This document shows positions 54,833 through 64,000 of a stretch of 64,000 nt of DNA, one piece after another. The notes beneath the pieces were generated by a model. It searched no databases. It had not been told where the DNA came from and worked only from the letters and a program-made list of their open reading frames with translations. The position numbers were made by a program, and so were the translations under genes. Every line of letters begins with the position of its first letter. Position 1 is the first letter of the stretch. This DNA comes from Sphingobacteriia bacterium. Its GTDB lineage: Bacteria > Bacteroidota > Bacteroidia > Chitinophagales > Chitinophagaceae. The stretch lies in NCBI GenBank assembly GCA_017304675.1, contig JAFKLS010000021.1, positions 124,001-188,000 of the forward strand. The letters run 5' to 3'.

Positions 54833-56065
54833 TTATTTGCTCAACTTAGCTTGTAAGTTTTTATCTAAAGCATCTAAAAATTCTTCAGTGTACAAATAAT
54901 GTTCACCATGATTTACTTTGTTGCCATAGATACAAACAGCTAAGTCTTTTGTCATTTTACCACTTTCAACAGTTTCAATACAAACTTGTTCTAAAGCCTG
55001 GCAGAAATTAATCAACTCCTGGTTGCCATCTAATTTTCCGCGGAACTCTAAACCTCTAGTCCACGCAAAGATGGATGCGATGGGATTAGTGGAAGTTGGT
55101 TTCCCTTTTTGATGCTCGCGATAGTGGCGTGTAACTGTTCCGTGTGCAGCTTCAGCTTCCATTACTTTACCATCCGGAGTAACTAAAGTTGAAGTCATTA
55201 AACCTAAGCTGCCAAAGCCTTGTGCCACTGTATCGCTTTGTACATCGCCATCATAATTTTTACAAGCCCAAACAAAATTTCCGTTCCATTTTAATGCAGA
55301 GGCCACCATATCATCAATCAAACGATGTTCGTAGGTAATACCGGCAGCATCAAACTGTGCTTTAAATTCGTTCTGGTAGATATCTTCAAAAATATCTTTA
55401 AATCTACCGTCATATTTTTTTAAGATGGTATTTTTAGTTGAAAGATATAAAGGCCATTTCTTCTGTAATGCAGTGTTGAAGCAGCTTCTTGCAAAACCTT
55501 TGATGCTTTCATCTGTATTATACATTGCCAACGCAACACCATCTCCTTTAAAGTTGAACACTTCATGTTCAATTACTTTTCCATCTTCGCCTTCGAACTT
55601 GATGGTTAATTTTCCTTTTCCTTTTGTAACAAAATCTGTTGCACGGTATTGATCGCCGAATGCATGACGACCGATACAAATGGGTGCAGTCCAGTTGGGA
55701 ACTAAACGAGGAACATTTTTACAAACAATCGGCTCACGGAAAACAGTACCATCTAAAATATTACGGATGGTTCCGTTGGGTGATTTCCACATTTGTTTTA
55801 GTTTAAATTCTTCTACACGGGCTTCATCAGGCGTAATAGTGGCACATTTAATACCAACACCGTATTGTTTAATGGCATTGGCGGCATCAATAGTTACCTG
55901 GTCGTTGGTTTCATCGCGGTACTCCATGCCCAAGTCGTAATATTTGATATCAACATCTAAATAAGGAAGGATCAATTTGTCTTTAATGAATTTCCAGATA
56001 ATCCTGGTCATCTCATCACCATCCAGTTCTACAACCGGATTAGCTACTTTAATTTTAGTTGCCAT
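54833..56065 (-). CDS. icd: NADP-dependent isocitrate dehydrogenase (homodimeric type)
   Basis: Isocitrate dehydrogenase converts isocitrate to 2-oxoglutarate and CO2 with NADP in the TCA cycle. The 410 residues match the eukaryote-like homodimeric class: [22 protein letters not shown] at the start, [19 protein letters not shown] for substrate, the Asp residues in [12 protein letters not shown] and [10 protein letters not shown], and [27 protein letters not shown] for NADP. Complete and standard. Confidence 0.96.
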   Translation of the reverse strand: MATKIKVANPVVELDGDEMTRIIWKFIKDKLILPYLDVDIKYYDLGMEYRDETNDQVTIDAANAIKQYGVGIKCATITPDEARVEEFKLKQMWKSPNGTIRNILDGTVFREPIVCKNVPRLVPNWTAPICIGRHAFGDQYRATDFVTKGKGKLTIKFEGEDGKVIEHEVFNFKGDGVALAMYNTDESIKGFARSCFNTALQKKWPLYLSTKNTILKKYDGRFKDIFEDIYQNEFKAQFDAAGITYEHRLIDDMVASALKWNGNFVWACKNYDGDVQSDTVAQGFGSLGLMTSTLVTPDGKVMEAEAAHGTVTRHYREHQKGKPTSTNPIASIFAWTRGLEFRGKLDGNQELINFCQALEQVCIETVESGKMTKDLAVCIYGNKVNHGEHYLYTEEFLDALDKNLQAKLSK

Positions 56066-56248
56066 ATTTACTTTTTAAGTGGTAAAAAATGAAAGCAAAT
56101 GTAAGGGATAAGTTTTTTGAAAGAAAAGACACCTTACTCCATCGTTTGCGTAGAACAGAAAAGCCCCGGTGGCTGAAGTGAGTGACACAACAGGCGATGC
56201 CATTTGCACAACAGCCCGTAAAACATTTATCTTCGCAAAAATTTTTTT

Positions 56249-56767
56249 ATGGATGGTAAAAGAGCAAGTGAGAGTTTTTCTGTAATGAAAGAGCTGGTAT
56301 TACCCAATGATACCAATGGTTTTGGCAACCTGATGGGGGGCCGTTTAATGTATTGGATGGATATTGCCGCCAGTATGGCTGCCATGAAACATTGCAATGC
56401 TCCCTGCATGACAGCAAGTGTAGATAATTTGAGTTTTAAAAACCCCATTAAACTGGGCAATATTGTGAGTATTGAGGCAAGGGTAACAAGGGCTTTTAAC
56501 ACCAGTATGGAAATTCATTTAAAAGTGATTGGTGAAGACACACTGCATCAATACCAATACGAGAGCAACGAAGCTTATTTTACTTTTGTGGCTTTAGATC
56601 CTAACCGAAAGCCAAGGCCTGTACCGGCTTTAATACCAGAAACCCCTGAAGAAATTGCTTTATACGATGGCGCTTTAAGAAGAAGGCAGTTAAGATTAAT
56701 ACTGGCCGGAAAGTTAAAACCAGACGATGCAAATGAGTTGAAAGCTTTATTTGTTCCCAATAAATAA
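56249..56767 (+). CDS. Hotdog-fold acyl-CoA thioesterase
   Basis: A 172-residue thioesterase of the YciA/ACOT group, which cleaves acyl-CoA to free acid and CoA. The motifs are LPNDTNGFGNLMGGRLMYWMDIAASMAA with the catalytic Asn/Asp, SVDNLSFKNPIKLGNIVSIEARV, and a C-terminal basic helix. It is cytoplasmic. It is divergent from icd and has its own terminator at 56778. Confidence 0.88.
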   Translation: MDGKRASESFSVMKELVLPNDTNGFGNLMGGRLMYWMDIAASMAAMKHCNAPCMTASVDNLSFKNPIKLGNIVSIEARVTRAFNTSMEIHLKVIGEDTLHQYQYESNEAYFTFVALDPNRKPRPVPALIPETPEEIALYDGALRRRQLRLILAGKLKPDDANELKALFVPNK

Positions 56768-56777
56768 ATCGCGTTGC

Positions 56778-56806
56778 AGCCATTGTTTACACAATGGCTT
56801 TTTTGT
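56778..56806 (+). terminator. Terminator after the thioesterase gene
   Basis: AGCCATTGT (56778-56786) pairs with ACAATGGCT (56791-56799) over TTAC, followed by TTTTTTG. Confidence 0.88.
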
Positions 56807-56813
56807 GTGTTAA

Positions 56814-58241
56814 TCAATAGCAATCGTAGCGGCTCTTTTCTACCTTGTCTTTTGGTTTAATGTGAATGCCTATGTAACCGCCGCCTCTTAACTGATCGGC
56901 CTTTCCTAATAGCCAGCCTACATTATGAAGGCCAAATATCAGTGGCCCGAATTTAAAACCACAGCCAACCCATATATTTTTCTCTGCATAGTAACTAACA
57001 GGCAAATAGATTCCTATGTTTTTTTTCTCCCATCTTGGTGTAAGGGTTAGTACGCTAAGCTCTCTTGTATTGGCCCGTGTGTAAGGATTTACTGCATAAA
57101 AATTAACATTGCCTGATGCATTGATAAAGAAATGATGGCCTAAATTTCTGTCAACCGATATTGTTAGCCTGGTGGGTGCATTGATGTTGAAATTATTCTT
57201 AACCGTATCGTACCGGGAAAATAAAGTAATCAAGGAATCAGTAAAGCCCTGTAATGTGTGAATGGAATTGAATTTGTTTTGAAGTGTATAATTTGTTTGA
57301 CCGGTTTTTAAGACAGGGTTGGCATATGCCCTGCCATTGGGCTGGTAAATGCTTTTGCCTATGTCCATAATGCTTACCCCGATTTTCCAGTCATAATTAG
57401 ATGAATTGATCGCCTCGTCATCGTAAGGCATTCTTTTCTTCAACAATATTTCAAAACCAATACTTATGTTAAGCGAAGATTTAGTGTCTTTTACAAATGC
57501 TTTTATGTTAGACAAACCATCTTTGGTGCTATCATAATTATCGTAATTCTGAGAATAATAAGAAGAAAGATTGGCTCCTGTAAGGGTTTGATAATATTGA
57601 TTACCCGGTAAACTTGTTTCCTGAAAACTGAATTGTGTTAATTGGCTTGAGATGCCCGACAGATTTTTCATGTACCCGAGAGTAATTCCCGCAGCAATAA
57701 TCTGGTGCTCATCTTTCTTAATTATTTTAGAAAGTGCAAGATCAAATTGCAACCATCCGCTGCTGGCAGCTATACCCGAAACAGGTCCTACATCTTTGTT
57801 TATATGCAGAAAGGAGTTAATATTAGAAACAGAGTCTGCATAATTTACATTGGTTGTTTTTATATGACTGTAGAGGCGGCCGCGCAGTCCAAATGCCAAA
57901 GCTGTAGTTTCATTAATCTTATAACGTGCATTCAACAAATTAAGATCGAAAATATTGTGAACGGCGCGAGGCATGGTTCCGTTGGTGAAATTGTACTTCA
58001 GTGTGTCGGTAATACTGAACAATCCGCTAATATCAAAAGCCCGATTGATAATAGTTGTTTGCGTTGAAAGCACATTAACATCCCATTTGTATGGTGCATT
58101 TACCAAACTGGCCGGATTGGTATACAAAGAAAAAATACCTGCATAAGAAGATCCATTGTATACATGGTAGCTTTGCGTTTTTGCTGTTGTAAACTGAAAA
58201 AAAATGCTTACAGAAACAATTATCTTGTACAGGCTTTTCAT
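56814..58241 (-). CDS. Outer-membrane beta-barrel protein (DUF5723-like)
   Basis: A 475-residue exported protein with a signal peptide (about residues 1-22, ending AKTQ) and alternating hydrophobic strands typical of an outer-membrane barrel. SYAGIFSLYTNPASLVNAPYKWDVNVLS near the N-terminus resembles the DUF5723 group of Bacteroidota, from memory. The C-terminus has GCGFKFGPLIFGLHNVGWLL. It is monocistronic. Function unknown. Confidence 0.68.
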   Translation of the reverse strand: MKSLYKIIVSVSIFFQFTTAKTQSYHVYNGSSYAGIFSLYTNPASLVNAPYKWDVNVLSTQTTIINRAFDISGLFSITDTLKYNFTNGTMPRAVHNIFDLNLLNARYKINETTALAFGLRGRLYSHIKTTNVNYADSVSNINSFLHINKDVGPVSGIAASSGWLQFDLALSKIIKKDEHQIIAAGITLGYMKNLSGISSQLTQFSFQETSLPGNQYYQTLTGANLSSYYSQNYDNYDSTKDGLSNIKAFVKDTKSSLNISIGFEILLKKRMPYDDEAINSSNYDWKIGVSIMDIGKSIYQPNGRAYANPVLKTGQTNYTLQNKFNSIHTLQGFTDSLITLFSRYDTVKNNFNINAPTRLTISVDRNLGHHFFINASGNVNFYAVNPYTRANTRELSVLTLTPRWEKKNIGIYLPVSYYAEKNIWVGCGFKFGPLIFGLHNVGWLLGKADQLRGGGYIGIHIKPKDKVEKSRYDCY

Positions 58242-58270
58242 GAATGTTTTAGGAGGGTATATAATGATAA

Positions 58271-58293
58271 GGGAGCCTGTGTATTAAGCTCCC
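58271..58293. terminator. Weak terminator between the aminotransferase and barrel genes
   Basis: GGGAGC (58271-58276) pairs with GCTCCC (58288-58293) over an 11-base loop. Neither side has a long T-run, so function is uncertain. Confidence 0.4.
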
Positions 58294-58304
58294 GTAACTA
58301 CTTA

Positions 58305-59498
58305 TTAAACTCTTCCGGGATATACTTTTAAAGCGGCTTCCAGGCAATCCATTGATGCATTAATAGCAGTTGTATTCAACACATAGGCCAGCCTTACCTC
58401 CTGCTTACCAAGGCCCGGTGTTCCGTAAAAACCCGTTGCAGGTGCCAGCATTACGGTTTGGTTATTGTGAGAAAAATGTTCTAAAAGCCACTGACAAAAA
58501 TTATCAGCATCATCAATAGGCAATTGTGCTATAGCATAAAAAGCCCCCCCGGGATTAGGACAGAAAACACCATCCATTGCATTTAACCTGCTCACCAGTA
58601 CATCTCTCCTGTTTTTATACTCTGCTTTAGTTGTATCAAAATAATCAGACGGCAAATCACATGCAGCTTCACCTGCAATTTGGGCAAAAGAAGGCGGGCT
58701 TAATCTTGCCTGCGCAAATTTCATAACTGCATTGATCAATTCATTATTCTTCGTTACAAAAGCCCCAATCCTTCCACCGCATGCACTATAGCGTTTGCTG
58801 ATGGTATCCATCAATACTACATGGTTATCTACCCCTTGCAAATGCATGGCGCTGAATTGCTTCCCTTCATATGTAAACTCTCTGTATGCTTCGTCTGCAA
58901 ATAAATACAGGTTATGTTTCAGAATAAGTTCTTTCAGCTTCAGCATTTCTGCTTCGCTGTAATTATATCCTGTAGGATTATTAGGGTTACAAATAACAAT
59001 TGCCTTTGTTCTCGGGGTAATCTTCTTTTCAAATTCTTCTATTGGCGGCAATGCAAAACCATCTTTTATATAAGAAGTTACCGGAACCACATTCACTCCT
59101 GCTTCTATAGCAAACCCGTTATAATTTGCATAAAAAGGTTCAGGAATAATCACTTCATCGCCTGCATCCAAACAAGCCATGAATCCGAATAAAATGGCTT
59201 CACTACCACCGGTGGTAACAATGATCTGTTGATGATTTACATGAATGCCAACTGAAGCATAATAATCAACCAGTTTTTTTCTGTAGCTTTCATTTCCTGC
59301 ACTATGGCTATATTCTAATACTTTAAAATCGCTGTGGCGTACGGCATCTAACACCATTTTTGGCGTTTCAATATCCGGCTGCCCAATATTTAAATGATAT
59401 ACAGTAATTCCTTTCTTTTTTGCAGTTTCTGCGTAAGGAACCAATTTTCTTATAGGAGAAGAAGGCATTTGTATACCCCTTTTGCTTATTTGTAACAT
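58305..59498 (-). CDS. PLP-dependent aminotransferase, class I/II
   Basis: A 397-residue aminotransferase using pyridoxal phosphate. It shows HLNIGQPDIETP, GGSEAILFGFMACLDAGDEVIIPEPFYANYNGF, NPNNPTGYNYS, LFADEAYREFTYEG, and the PLP lysine in DTISKRYSACGGRIGAF. I start it at 59498 (MLQISKRGIQMPSSPIRK), the form usual in Bacteroidota. TATCTTTG, a -7 box, ends 4 bases before this ATG, so the message may be leaderless. Aspartate- or aromatic-type substrates are possible. Confidence 0.9.
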   Translation of the reverse strand: MLQISKRGIQMPSSPIRKLVPYAETAKKKGITVYHLNIGQPDIETPKMVLDAVRHSDFKVLEYSHSAGNESYRKKLVDYYASVGIHVNHQQIIVTTGGSEAILFGFMACLDAGDEVIIPEPFYANYNGFAIEAGVNVVPVTSYIKDGFALPPIEEFEKKITPRTKAIVICNPNNPTGYNYSEAEMLKLKELILKHNLYLFADEAYREFTYEGKQFSAMHLQGVDNHVVLMDTISKRYSACGGRIGAFVTKNNELINAVMKFAQARLSPPSFAQIAGEAACDLPSDYFDTTKAEYKNRRDVLVSRLNAMDGVFCPNPGGAFYAIAQLPIDDADNFCQWLLEHFSHNNQTVMLAPATGFYGTPGLGKQEVRLAYVLNTTAINASMDCLEAALKVYPGRV

Positions 59499-59521
59499 GG
59501 CGCAAAGATAATTGTGTACAC

Positions 59522-59560
59522 AAAATAAAAGCCACACAATGATGTGCGGCTTTTATTTTT
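59522..59560. terminator. Terminator between DUF1573 genes and the aminotransferase
   Basis: AAAATAAAAGCC pairs with GGCTTTTATTTTT over a 14-base loop (59522-59560), and both arms carry A/T runs. It should stop minus-strand transcripts of the DUF1573 genes. Confidence 0.75.
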
Positions 59561-59578
59561 ATAGATGCATTGTTGTTC

Positions 59579-59950
59579 TTATTTGGATTTGGCAATCACT
59601 TCTCCCTCAATCGTTAATACCGTAGGTGCATCAACTCCCGCAAACTTAACATTTACATGTTTTGTAAAAACACCTGACATAGCTGCATTATAGGTTATTT
59701 TTATCTTACCATCTTTGCCTTTTGCTATGGGTTCTTTTGGATACTCAGGCGTAGTACAACCACACTCTGCAGTAGCTGTTTCAATAATTAAAGGTTTGGC
59801 AGTATTATTTTTAAAACTAAACAGGTAAGTAACAGGTGTTCCCTGTTTTATTTTACCGAAAGAATGTTTTGTAATAGAAAAGGTACCTTGCGCAAAAGAG
59901 CCAATAGTAGCCATTGTTGCCAAAACAAATAGAAATAATAGTTTTTTCAT
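59579..59950 (-). CDS. DUF1573 exported protein (second copy)
   Basis: A 123-residue protein with a signal peptide (residues 1-20) and one DUF1573 domain, an Ig-like fold typical of Bacteroidota: KHSFGKIKQGTPVTYLFSFKNNTAKPLIIETATAECGCTTPEYPKEPI. It lies 19 bases after a paralogue of 150 residues. Function not established; periplasmic or surface location. Confidence 0.85.
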   Translation of the reverse strand: MKKLLFLFVLATMATIGSFAQGTFSITKHSFGKIKQGTPVTYLFSFKNNTAKPLIIETATAECGCTTPEYPKEPIAKGKDGKIKITYNAAMSGVFTKHVNVKFAGVDAPTVLTIEGEVIAKSK

Positions 59951-59969
59951 GATTGGTTATTTTATTTAA

Positions 59970-60422
59970 TTAATTACTGTTGGGTTTAACCGTACCGGTT
60001 GCCCCGTTAGATGCAGGAGCATTGGCATCTTGGGTAAACGTTTCTCCTTTAAAAGTAACCTGCTTGCTAAAGCTGTTGTTATTAAAATAAATATCGGCAT
60101 ACTTGTTAAATGTACCCATTGTGCCACCATTAAACCCAAGTGTGATGCTTATTTCCTGGCCAGGCGCCATTTTTTTTCCTGGTTCATATTTAGGTGTTGT
60201 ACAGCCGCAACCTACTTTAATATTATCTATCCAAACAGAATCGCTGCTGATATTTTTAATAGTTACAGTATACTCAACCGGTTTACCAAAGGGAATTTTA
60301 CCAAAATCGTAGACATCATTCTTAAAAGCAAGTATTTTGGTAATATCTTTTACTTCGCTTGTTTGTGCTTCTGCGGCTCCAAAACAAAAAACCGCTGCCA
60401 TCATCAACAAATATTTTTTCAT
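59970..60422 (-). CDS. DUF1573 exported protein (first copy)
   Basis: A 150-residue paralogue of the downstream gene, with signal peptide (residues 1-19) and the core VYDFGKIPFGKPVEYTVTIKNISSDSVWIDNIKVGCGCTTPKYEPG. The last 25 residues are a flexible Asn/Ala/Gly tail. The two form a short operon. Confidence 0.87.
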   Translation of the reverse strand: MKKYLLMMAAVFCFGAAEAQTSEVKDITKILAFKNDVYDFGKIPFGKPVEYTVTIKNISSDSVWIDNIKVGCGCTTPKYEPGKKMAPGQEISITLGFNGGTMGTFNKYADIYFNNNSFSKQVTFKGETFTQDANAPASNGATGTVKPNSN

Positions 60423-60637
60423 ACTATTAAAATTAAAGCATAAAAATATTCATTCTTTGGTTATAAAACTGTTTTGTTTGAAAAACAATTACAACTTAAC
60501 TATACGCATAACCCTATCGTTTTATTGCCAGCTTTTATGGTTATACATCCATTATTCTGCCATTTTATTATCCGCAACAATTTCCACAAAAAAAAATGGT
60601 CATTCTTTAATGATTGCGCAACAATTATTTTTGTTGC

Positions 60638-63028
60638 ATGGAACAAACTATTACCTTGGCATATAAAGACGATATGCTTAGTTACGAAGGATTTAAAAGT
60701 CAGGTGCTTGAGGACTACAGGGTTGCAATCGTTAGTCGCGAAGCAAGTTTAATTGGCCGCCGCGAAGTACTGACCGGCAAGGCCAAATTTGGCATTTTTG
60801 GAGATGGGAAGGAAGTGGCGCAGATTGCCATGGCCAAATTCTTTCGTGCTGGCGATTATAGGGCCGGTTATTATAGAGACCAAACATTTATGTTCTCTAC
60901 CGGGCTGGCCAGTGTAGAACAGTTTTTTTCACAATTATATGCCGATCCGGATGTTCGTAACGAACCATTCAGCGCCGGAAGGCAAATGGTTTCTCATTTT
61001 GCCACCAGGTTTGTAGATGAGAATGGTAATTGGTTAGACCTTGCCAACAGAAAGAATATTACCTCAGATATGGCTCCTACTGCTTCGCAAATGCCCCGGG
61101 CCGTAGGGTTGGCTCTTGCCTCTAAACTATTCAGGCATACCCCGCAATTGCACGGTTTTGATCATTTAAGCCATGGCGGAAGCGAGATCTGTTTTTGTAC
61201 CATTGGCGATGCCTCTACGAGCGAAGGTCATTTTTGGGAATCGGTAAATGCAGCAGCCGTACAACAGATACCGCTGGCTATTTTTGTTTGGGATGATGGC
61301 TATGGAATTTCCGTTCCCAAAAAATATCAAACAGCCAAAAGTTCTATTTCGAAAGCCTTGAAAGGAATGCAGAAAGAAGAAGGCACCAACGGCATTAATA
61401 TTTACCGCGTAAAAGGATGGGATTATGCCGGCATGTGTGAAGTATTTGAATCGGCTTTGCATAAAATGCGTGAAACGCATATACCGGCCGTTTTTCATGT
61501 AGAAGAGATTACCCAGCCACAAGGACATAGTACCAGCGGTAGCCATGAAAGATATAAAGACCCGAAGCGTTTGGAATGGGAACGTGAATTGGATTGTATT
61601 AAAAAATTTAAAGAATGGATTGTTGGCAACAATATTGCTACAGCAGACGAGCTTGCAGAGGTAGAGATAGCCGCTAAAGAATTTGCCAAAGAATCTAAAC
61701 AAAAAGCGTGGGAAAAATTCTTAACACCTATTAAACACCAGGTAGAAGAAGCCGCAGCACTGGTAAGCGGCATGATGGTAAACAATATTGAAACTTACAA
61801 CCATTTACAACAATTGGTAACAGAGCTCCGCTCTAATGTAGAACCGCTGAGAAGAGATATTCTCAGAACATTATCATTAGCTATGGAAGCTGCGCAGGAC
61901 TCTCCTTCACTGGGCAGCATAAAGAATTATTACAAATCGTTACTGGAAGAAAGTAGAAAACTGCACAACACTTATTTATACAACCAGGGCCCTAAGAGTG
62001 CATTAAAAGTGCCGGAAGTAAAACCATTAATTCCGTTCGATGCACAACATATTAATGCTTATGAGGTACTGAATAAATATTTCGATGCACTATTCACCCA
62101 CCATCCTTTGGTATTTGCTTTTGGTGAAGACGTTGGTTTTATTGGCGATGTGAACCAGGGTTTTGCCGGCCTTCAGCAAAAACACGGTGAGAACAGGATT
62201 TTTGATACCGGTATTAGAGAACTAACCATTATGGGGCAGGCCATAGGAATGGCCTTACGTGGTTTAAGGCCTATTGCCGAAATTCAATATCTCGATTATT
62301 TGCTTTATGGTTTACAACCTTTAAGCGACGATGCCTCCACCACACATTTTAGAACACACGGGCAACAAAGTTGTCCTGTGATTATTAGAACAAGGGGGCA
62401 CAGGTTAGAAGGTATATGGCATAGCGGAAGCCCGATGGGCATGATTATTAATTCGTTACGGGGCATGCATATTTGTGTTCCCAGAAATATGGTTCAGGCA
62501 GTAGGTATGTACAATACTTTATTGCAGAGCAACGATCCTGCTTTGATGATTGAATGTTTGAATGGCTATCGTTTAAAAGAAAAACTACCTGCCAACCTTT
62601 TGGAATTTACAGTACCATTGGGCGTACCGGAAATCATTAAAGAGGGAAGCGATATTACGATTGTATCGTATGGTTCAACCTTAAGGGTTATCCAGGAAGC
62701 AGTTGACCGTTTAGAAAAACTGAATATAAGTTGCGAAATAATAGATGTGCAAACTTTATTGCCTTTCGATATTCATCATACAATCCTTCAATCCCTGCAA
62801 AAAACCAATAGAATTGTTTTTATAGATGAAGATGTGCCCGGTGGCGCAGCTGCTTATATGTACAATAAGGTTATGGAAGAACAGGGCGGTTATAAATGGG
62901 TGGATGTATCGCCACGAACCATTACAGCCCAGGCACACAGACCTGCTTATGGCAGCGATGGTGACTATTTCAGCAAACCCAATACAGAAGATATTATTTC
63001 TGTGATCATGGAAATGGTAAGCGAATAA
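60638..63028 (+). CDS. Fused alpha/beta E1 of a 2-oxoacid dehydrogenase (branched-chain type)
   Basis: A 796-residue E1 that joins both subunits of a thiamine-dependent 2-oxoacid dehydrogenase. Residues about 1-430 are the alpha part with the TPP motif TIGDASTSEGHFWES and the loop HSTSGSHERYKD. Residues about 465-796 are the beta part (FAFGEDVGFIGDVNQGFAGL, DTGIRELTIMGQAIGMALRG). ATG at 60638 is preferred to the upstream in-frame ATG. TATTTTTG, a -7 box, ends 4 bases before it. Branched-chain 2-oxoacid is likely, pyruvate possible. It needs TPP, and TPP supply is also regulated in this window. Confidence 0.9.
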   Translation: MEQTITLAYKDDMLSYEGFKSQVLEDYRVAIVSREASLIGRREVLTGKAKFGIFGDGKEVAQIAMAKFFRAGDYRAGYYRDQTFMFSTGLASVEQFFSQLYADPDVRNEPFSAGRQMVSHFATRFVDENGNWLDLANRKNITSDMAPTASQMPRAVGLALASKLFRHTPQLHGFDHLSHGGSEICFCTIGDASTSEGHFWESVNAAAVQQIPLAIFVWDDGYGISVPKKYQTAKSSISKALKGMQKEEGTNGINIYRVKGWDYAGMCEVFESALHKMRETHIPAVFHVEEITQPQGHSTSGSHERYKDPKRLEWERELDCIKKFKEWIVGNNIATADELAEVEIAAKEFAKESKQKAWEKFLTPIKHQVEEAAALVSGMMVNNIETYNHLQQLVTELRSNVEPLRRDILRTLSLAMEAAQDSPSLGSIKNYYKSLLEESRKLHNTYLYNQGPKSALKVPEVKPLIPFDAQHINAYEVLNKYFDALFTHHPLVFAFGEDVGFIGDVNQGFAGLQQKHGENRIFDTGIRELTIMGQAIGMALRGLRPIAEIQYLDYLLYGLQPLSDDASTTHFRTHGQQSCPVIIRTRGHRLEGIWHSGSPMGMIINSLRGMHICVPRNMVQAVGMYNTLLQSNDPALMIECLNGYRLKEKLPANLLEFTVPLGVPEIIKEGSDITIVSYGSTLRVIQEAVDRLEKLNISCEIIDVQTLLPFDIHHTILQSLQKTNRIVFIDEDVPGGAAAYMYNKVMEEQGGYKWVDVSPRTITAQAHRPAYGSDGDYFSKPNTEDIISVIMEMVSE

Positions 63029-63054
63029 TTATTTTTTGCATAAAACTTTAGTTC

Positions 63055-63079
63055 AAAAAGAAAGCCCCGTTTAGGGGCT
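63055..63079 (-). terminator. Terminator overlapping the galK stop codon
   Basis: On the minus strand AGCCCC-TAAAC-GGGGCT is followed by TTCTTTTT. The stop codon of galK lies in the loop and first arm. Confidence 0.75.
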
Positions 63080-64000
63080 ATTCTTATTGATAGTGTTTGT
63101 ACCGTTTACAATATCTGCCACATAAACAAGCATTTCTTTTTGCATATTGCGTTTATATAGCGAAGCCATTCTGCCTGTTATATTGTCTATTGCATCTTTG
63201 TGCATTAAACTAATTATACAACCTCCAAACCCTCCGCCCATCATACGGGCGCCTAATATTTCTTTATATCCTAAACATTCATTTACCAAAAAATCCAACT
63301 CCTGGCAACTCACTTCATATTGCCGGCTCAAGCCATTATGCGTGGCATACATTTCCCGGCCAAATTCAGCAAGCTTTCCTTCATTCAACAAAGTGCATGC
63401 ATTTAAAACCCGTTCTATTTCTTCAACAATGAATGTACAACGCTTTTTAACAGTTATATCCGTAATGCAGTCATTTACCATATTTAAAGTGGCATCTCGT
63501 AAAGATTGTATGGAGGGATATTTTTGTTTAATAAGATTGATACCTATCTCACACTCTTTCCTCCTTGTATTGTATTCTGAAGAAGCCAGGCTGTGTTTCA
63601 CCTGTGTATCCAGTAGTACAATTTTAAAATCGCCCAGTACAACGGGGAAGTATTCATAATCCAATGAACGGCAATCCAGCCTTATGGCATGGTTTTCTTT
63701 TCCCATCATACTGGCAAACATGTCCATAATTCCACATTGCAGTCCTACAAAATTATTTTCTGCTGCTTGGGCCAATTGTACCATCTCTTGTTTAGTCAAT
63801 CCAAGGTTAAATACTTCGTTCAATGCAAATACCATTGCACACTCATATGCTGCTGAAGAAGACAGGCCAGCACCCACCGGAATATTGCCGCTAATAATAG
63901 CACTAAAGCCTTTTATGCTATGGTTTGCTTTTTGCAATTCACTTACCACTCCCAATGCATAATCAGGCCAGTGCAGGGTGGATTGATGAATTTCAGAAAG
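63071..64000 (-). CDS. galK: Galactokinase (5' end beyond right edge)
   Basis: Galactokinase phosphorylates galactose at C1 with ATP, first step of the Leloir pathway. The visible 309 residues hold GHMP-kinase motif 2 (IPVGAGLSSSAAYECA) and motif 3 (ARMMGGGFGGCIISL), with GIMDMFASMMG between. The frame stays open to the last base of the window (LSEIHQSTLHWPDYALG before GVVSELQ), so the true start lies outside; the TTG at 63955 is internal. Confidence 0.94.
   Translation of the reverse strand, partial: LSEIHQSTLHWPDYALGVVSELQKANHSIKGFSAIISGNIPVGAGLSSSAAYECAMVFALNEVFNLGLTKQEMVQLAQAAENNFVGLQCGIMDMFASMMGKENHAIRLDCRSLDYEYFPVVLGDFKIVLLDTQVKHSLASSEYNTRRKECEIGINLIKQKYPSIQSLRDATLNMVNDCITDITVKKRCTFIVEEIERVLNACTLLNEGKLAEFGREMYATHNGLSRQYEVSCQELDFLVNECLGYKEILGARMMGGGFGGCIISLMHKDAIDNITGRMASLYKRNMQKEMLVYVADIVNGTNTINKNSP

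Noticed and set aside
63071..63955. Complete galactokinase starting at 63955
   Set aside because: The start there is a TTG inside an open frame that continues to the window end, and motif 1 of galactokinase is missing.

Overview
The window looks like a chromosome segment of a Bacteroidota bacterium, most likely Chitinophagaceae-like. The DNA is AT-rich, promoters match the Bacteroidota form TTG-N19/20-TAnnTTTG, starts lack strong Shine-Dalgarno sequences, and the gene content fits (TonB-dependent receptors with carboxypeptidase-like N-domains, DUF1573, DUF2807, fused alpha/beta E1 dehydrogenase, TPP-riboswitch-linked outer-membrane receptor). The lineage call is inference from content only.

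Left chromosomal part (1-15406). A tight minus-strand operon runs thyA-folA-membrane protein-methyltransferase-rRNA methyltransferase. Two paralogous histidine kinase/LuxR-type regulator pairs follow, with a secreted GH5 glycosidase between them. Next come proline dehydrogenase, a TonB-dependent receptor behind a TPP riboswitch (thiamine uptake), and a DUF2807 protein.

Integrated element (15407-47946, about 32.5 kb). It is bounded by a 37-bp direct repeat that equals the 5' half of an initiator tRNA-fMet gene. The complete tRNA (C1-A72 mismatch, three G-C pairs in the anticodon stem) lies at the right end. The element therefore replaces the promoter and 5' half of this tRNA and supplies its own copy. 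GCGCTAGAA occurs twice near each end and may be the integrase arm site. Left to right it carries: an integrase with a likely accessory gene; a minus-strand module (zinc-ribbon protein, HTH protein, AAA-type ATPase, ParB/methyltransferase/methyltransferase fusion); a possible origin with a G-quadruplex motif; a primase-like/SF2-helicase fusion; a metal or oxyanion stress cargo (beta-propeller lipoprotein, ChrB-AraC fusion regulator, TolC/RND/adaptor efflux pump, secreted superoxide dismutase, two outer-membrane receptors); a small IR-flanked unit; a minimal tyrosine recombinase; and an AAA ATPase/subtilase pair followed by decaying small genes, one split by a complete IS3-family element. No relaxase, type IV secretion or virion genes were recognised.

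Right chromosomal part (47982-64000). Era, Der, IspH, GH28, free-methionine-R-sulfoxide reductase, isocitrate dehydrogenase, an acyl-CoA thioesterase, an outer-membrane protein, an aminotransferase, two DUF1573 proteins, a fused branched-chain-type E1 dehydrogenase, and a galactokinase that runs off the right edge.

Most notable: replacement of the 5' half and promoter of an initiator tRNA gene by a mobile element; the ChrB-AraC/RND/SOD cargo without ChrA; the AAA-subtilase pair with its disrupted downstream genes; and the ParB-methyltransferase and primase-helicase fusions. No CRISPR array was seen.
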